The position numbers and the translations under genes were made by a program. A stretch of 64,000 nt of DNA from Neorhizobium sp. UBA3556 (GTDB taxonomy: Bacteria; Pseudomonadota; Alphaproteobacteria; Rhizobiales; Rhizobiaceae), in NCBI GenBank assembly GCA_002376235.1, contig DFNX01000016.1, positions 62,001 through 126,000 on the forward strand, given 5' to 3'. Each line of letters begins with the position of its first letter. Positions within the stretch are counted from its first letter, which is position 1. The notes under the pieces were generated by a model. It worked only from the letters and a program-made list of their open reading frames with translations. It had not been told where the DNA came from and searched no databases. Of this stretch, positions 61,854-64,000 are shown piece after piece.

Positions 61854-63890
61854 ATGGTACTATCGATGTCTAGGGCGCGGCGGATGGCCATGACGTTTGT
61901 TGATCGTCTGCTGGCCCATGATCCCGCCTTGTCACGGATGAAGATGGGAGCGCGCGTGACGCTCACCATTCTGGCTTCTATCCTCACTCTCATCGCTATC
62001 CACCTGACCGTGGGGCCGCTGCCGTCGATTTCCTATGCGCTGGCGATCGTGCTTTCGATCGAAGGCGGCGTTGCCGTAAAGGACAAGACGTCTGCCGAGC
62101 AGCTGAGAACACGCCTGATGGGGTGTGCGGCGAGCCTCTTCTGCATCACGCTCGCAGCGGGGTTGGAGCCTTACCGGCTCGTTGCCGACCTGACCTTCCT
62201 GTGTGTCATCCTTGCCGCGAGCCTGGCGCGCGTTTTCGGCCAGCGCGGCTTTGCCGTCGGCATGTTCGCCTTTATTTCCTATTTCATCGGCGCATATTTG
62301 CGGCCGACATTTTCGGAACTGCCATTGGCTGGGTTAGGCCCGCTCTTCGCGGTCGCCTACGGGCACCTGATCCGCAAATATCTGCTGGTTGATGACTGGC
62401 GCCGCGATCTCACCAAGACGCTTCGGGCGATAGAGCATCGCGTATCAGATATTCTGCTGCGACTTTCCTCCCTTGCTGCAAGTGGAGCCTTGACGGAGAG
62501 AGATCGCATCGAGCTGCGCCAGATGGAAGAGCAGTTGAAGGACGTGGTGCTGATGGCGGAAGGCCTGCTGCCGCGCAATGCCGATGGCTCCCTGCCGAGT
62601 GACAGCAGTTCCGTTATGGCCGTTTCGATCGCCATCTTCGATCTTCACCTCGCCGCTGAAAGCGTGATTGTGCAATCACTGACTGCCTTGCCGCCCGCCG
62701 CGTTGATCCATGCCGTGCTCCATGATGATGCCGTCACGGCAACGCGGATAGCGGAACAGCCTTCTATTGCGGCCGCTGAAGAGCGAATAAGGCAGAGCGT
62801 CCACGCTCTGTTATGGCTGCAGCGGGCTTCCTCCGCGCTGCGTGAGGCTGCTGCAGACCGGGCTTTCCAGCAGTTGATGGCTTTTGGCGATGTGCCGTTG
62901 GCAAGACCACCGGTTAAGCCGGATTTTTCCTGGAAGAACCCGCTCGTTCGCGCAGCTGTCCAGATCACCATCGCCTCCGGCATCGCCATGGTTTTCGGGC
63001 TGCTCCTGTCCCGCGACCGCTGGTTCTGGGCCGTGTTGACTGCCTTTCTCGTGTTCAACAACACCCGCTCGCGCGGCGATGCGGCATTACGGGCCATCCA
63101 GCGATCGGTCGGCACGCTGGTCGGTATTGCCATCGGCCTTGCCTTGGCGACACTTCTTTCCGGTCACACGACAGCAACCGTTGGTCTTGCGGCCGCCTGC
63201 GTGTTTCTGGCCTTCTACTACCTTCAGGTTTCCTACGCGCTCTTGAGCTTCTTCGTTACGATCGTTCTCTGCCTCATCTATGGCCTTATCGGTCAGCTGA
63301 CATTCGAGGTGCTGTTGCTGCGCCTGGAGGAAACGGTGATCGGTTCGATTGCCGGCATGTTCGTCGCCTTCGTCATCTTCCCGTCTTCCACCCGCTCGAC
63401 CGTCGAACTGGCGCTTGCCCGATGGTACGATGTGCTCGGACAATTGCTGGAGGCGGTGGAAAAGGGTGAAAGCCGCTACCGGTTGATCGAGTTGTCGAAC
63501 CGCCTCGATGAGGCCTATCGGGATCTGACCGTGGCTGCGCGTCCGCTGGGCAGCGCATGGTCGCTGGTCACCCGGCCGGGGCCGATCCGTCAGACCTTGG
63601 CGATTTTCCTTGCCGCCTCTTATTGGGCTCGGATACTGGCGCGGGATTTTGCAAATGCGGAAAACCGCGATGAGCCGGAAATACACCGTGCGGTCGATCG
63701 TGCCAGACAGGTGCTGGAGAAGGCTGCAGCGAGAAAGGCAGACTGTTTTTCCGTGAAGACGCCGCGTCATGTTACAGCGAGCGGTAGTCTGCCGGCCCCG
63801 GGACAGGGGGGCGCACGTGGCGCGGATATGGTCGCCAATCTTCTAAATCGCCTTTATCCACCGGCCTCAGACACACAAAAGAGCCAATAA
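61854..63890 (+). CDS. FUSC family inner-membrane protein
   Basis: A 678-residue protein with two sets of about five to six membrane helices (residues about 35-185 and 370-510) joined by a soluble helical region, as in FUSC/AaeB aromatic-acid efflux proteins. RDRWFWAVLTAFLVFNNTRS is the FUSC signature and GTLVGIAIGLALATLLSG follows. AaeB partners (AaeA, AaeX) were not seen upstream; one could follow beyond the window. An in-frame ATG at 61866 is an alternative start. Confidence 0.85.
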   Translation: MVLSMSRARRMAMTFVDRLLAHDPALSRMKMGARVTLTILASILTLIAIHLTVGPLPSISYALAIVLSIEGGVAVKDKTSAEQLRTRLMGCAASLFCITLAAGLEPYRLVADLTFLCVILAASLARVFGQRGFAVGMFAFISYFIGAYLRPTFSELPLAGLGPLFAVAYGHLIRKYLLVDDWRRDLTKTLRAIEHRVSDILLRLSSLAASGALTERDRIELRQMEEQLKDVVLMAEGLLPRNADGSLPSDSSSVMAVSIAIFDLHLAAESVIVQSLTALPPAALIHAVLHDDAVTATRIAEQPSIAAAEERIRQSVHALLWLQRASSALREAAADRAFQQLMAFGDVPLARPPVKPDFSWKNPLVRAAVQITIASGIAMVFGLLLSRDRWFWAVLTAFLVFNNTRSRGDAALRAIQRSVGTLVGIAIGLALATLLSGHTTATVGLAAACVFLAFYYLQVSYALLSFFVTIVLCLIYGLIGQLTFEVLLLRLEETVIGSIAGMFVAFVIFPSSTRSTVELALARWYDVLGQLLEAVEKGESRYRLIELSNRLDEAYRDLTVAARPLGSAWSLVTRPGPIRQTLAIFLAASYWARILARDFANAENRDEPEIHRAVDRARQVLEKAAARKADCFSVKTPRHVTASGSLPAPGQGGARGADMVANLLNRLYPPASDTQKSQ

Positions 63891-63952
63891 CCGGCTTGCC
63901 GTTGCTGGCCGACGGGTCTATTGCCCGGCGTCAAGAACAAGCGGAAACGAAT

Positions 63953-64000
63953 ATGTCGGGCACCAATAGCGAACGTGAACTCATTGCCGAAGGGCCGGCA
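63953..64000 (+). CDS. Possible start of a further gene (3' partial)
   Basis: An ATG at 63953 opens a frame reading MSGTNSERELIAEGPA to the window end. A weak GGAAA lies upstream. It is too short to identify and could be chance. Confidence 0.3.
   Translation, partial: MSGTNSERELIAEGPA

Overview
The window is chromosomal DNA from an alphaproteobacterium, almost certainly a Rhizobiaceae member (Rhizobium, Neorhizobium or Agrobacterium type). The evidence is high GC content, an exoR homologue, popZ (DUF2497), DUF982 and DUF1127 genes, RIME-type intergenic palindromes, and the blocks dgt-argS-SPOR-nagZ-scpA-scpB-tatABC-serS-surE-pcm-nlpD and yajC-Mth938-squalene synthase-trmFO. No prophage, insertion sequence, CRISPR array or rRNA was seen. 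Three tRNA genes (Asn, Cys, Leu) are present.

Layout: 1-9.0 kb carries c-di-GMP signalling (an Amt-PAS-GGDEF-EAL fusion cut by the window edge, a membrane diguanylate cyclase, and a PilZ protein further on), a divergent azoR/lysR pair, phzF and a Tat-exported CpdB. 9.2-18 kb is accessory metabolism and regulation: a DMT exporter, a divergent Lrp/ald pair, a YqjI-like PadR regulator, a palindrome-rich spacer, DUF1203, a cysK-alaX-sseA-GNAT run and an orphan ChrR-like cupin protein. 18-22 kb holds small, poorly characterised genes and two tRNAs. 22-31 kb has a pcm-like gene, popZ, valS, a FadL-like porin, exoR, xth and erpA.

31.5-47 kb is a dense plus-strand housekeeping block: nucleotide pool (dgt), tRNA charging (argS, serS), envelope (SPOR protein, nagZ, NlpD-like factor), chromosome condensation (scpAB) and protein export (tatABC). 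47-52 kb has a DUF815 ATPase, yajC, an NDUFAF3-like/NDUFAF6-like pair and trmFO. 52-53 kb contains two tiny DUF1127 genes and, on the minus strand, three tandem hairpins whose loops carry CUCCUCCUCCC-type anti-Shine-Dalgarno sequence. I read these as a cuckoo/alpha-r14 type small RNA locus; it is the most interesting signal in the window. 53-64 kb has tRNA-Leu, tig, an ABC-F ATPase, several envelope proteins, a GST, icd and a FUSC-family protein.

Two expected neighbours appear to be missing: tolC between pcm and popZ, and secDF between yajC and the Mth938 gene. Several proteins have lost signature residues and may have shifted function: Amt twin-His to Tyr, the ChrR zinc ligands, LytM catalytic His residues, and the TISQP motif in both PCM paralogues. 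All functional calls come from reading the sequence; no database search was possible.
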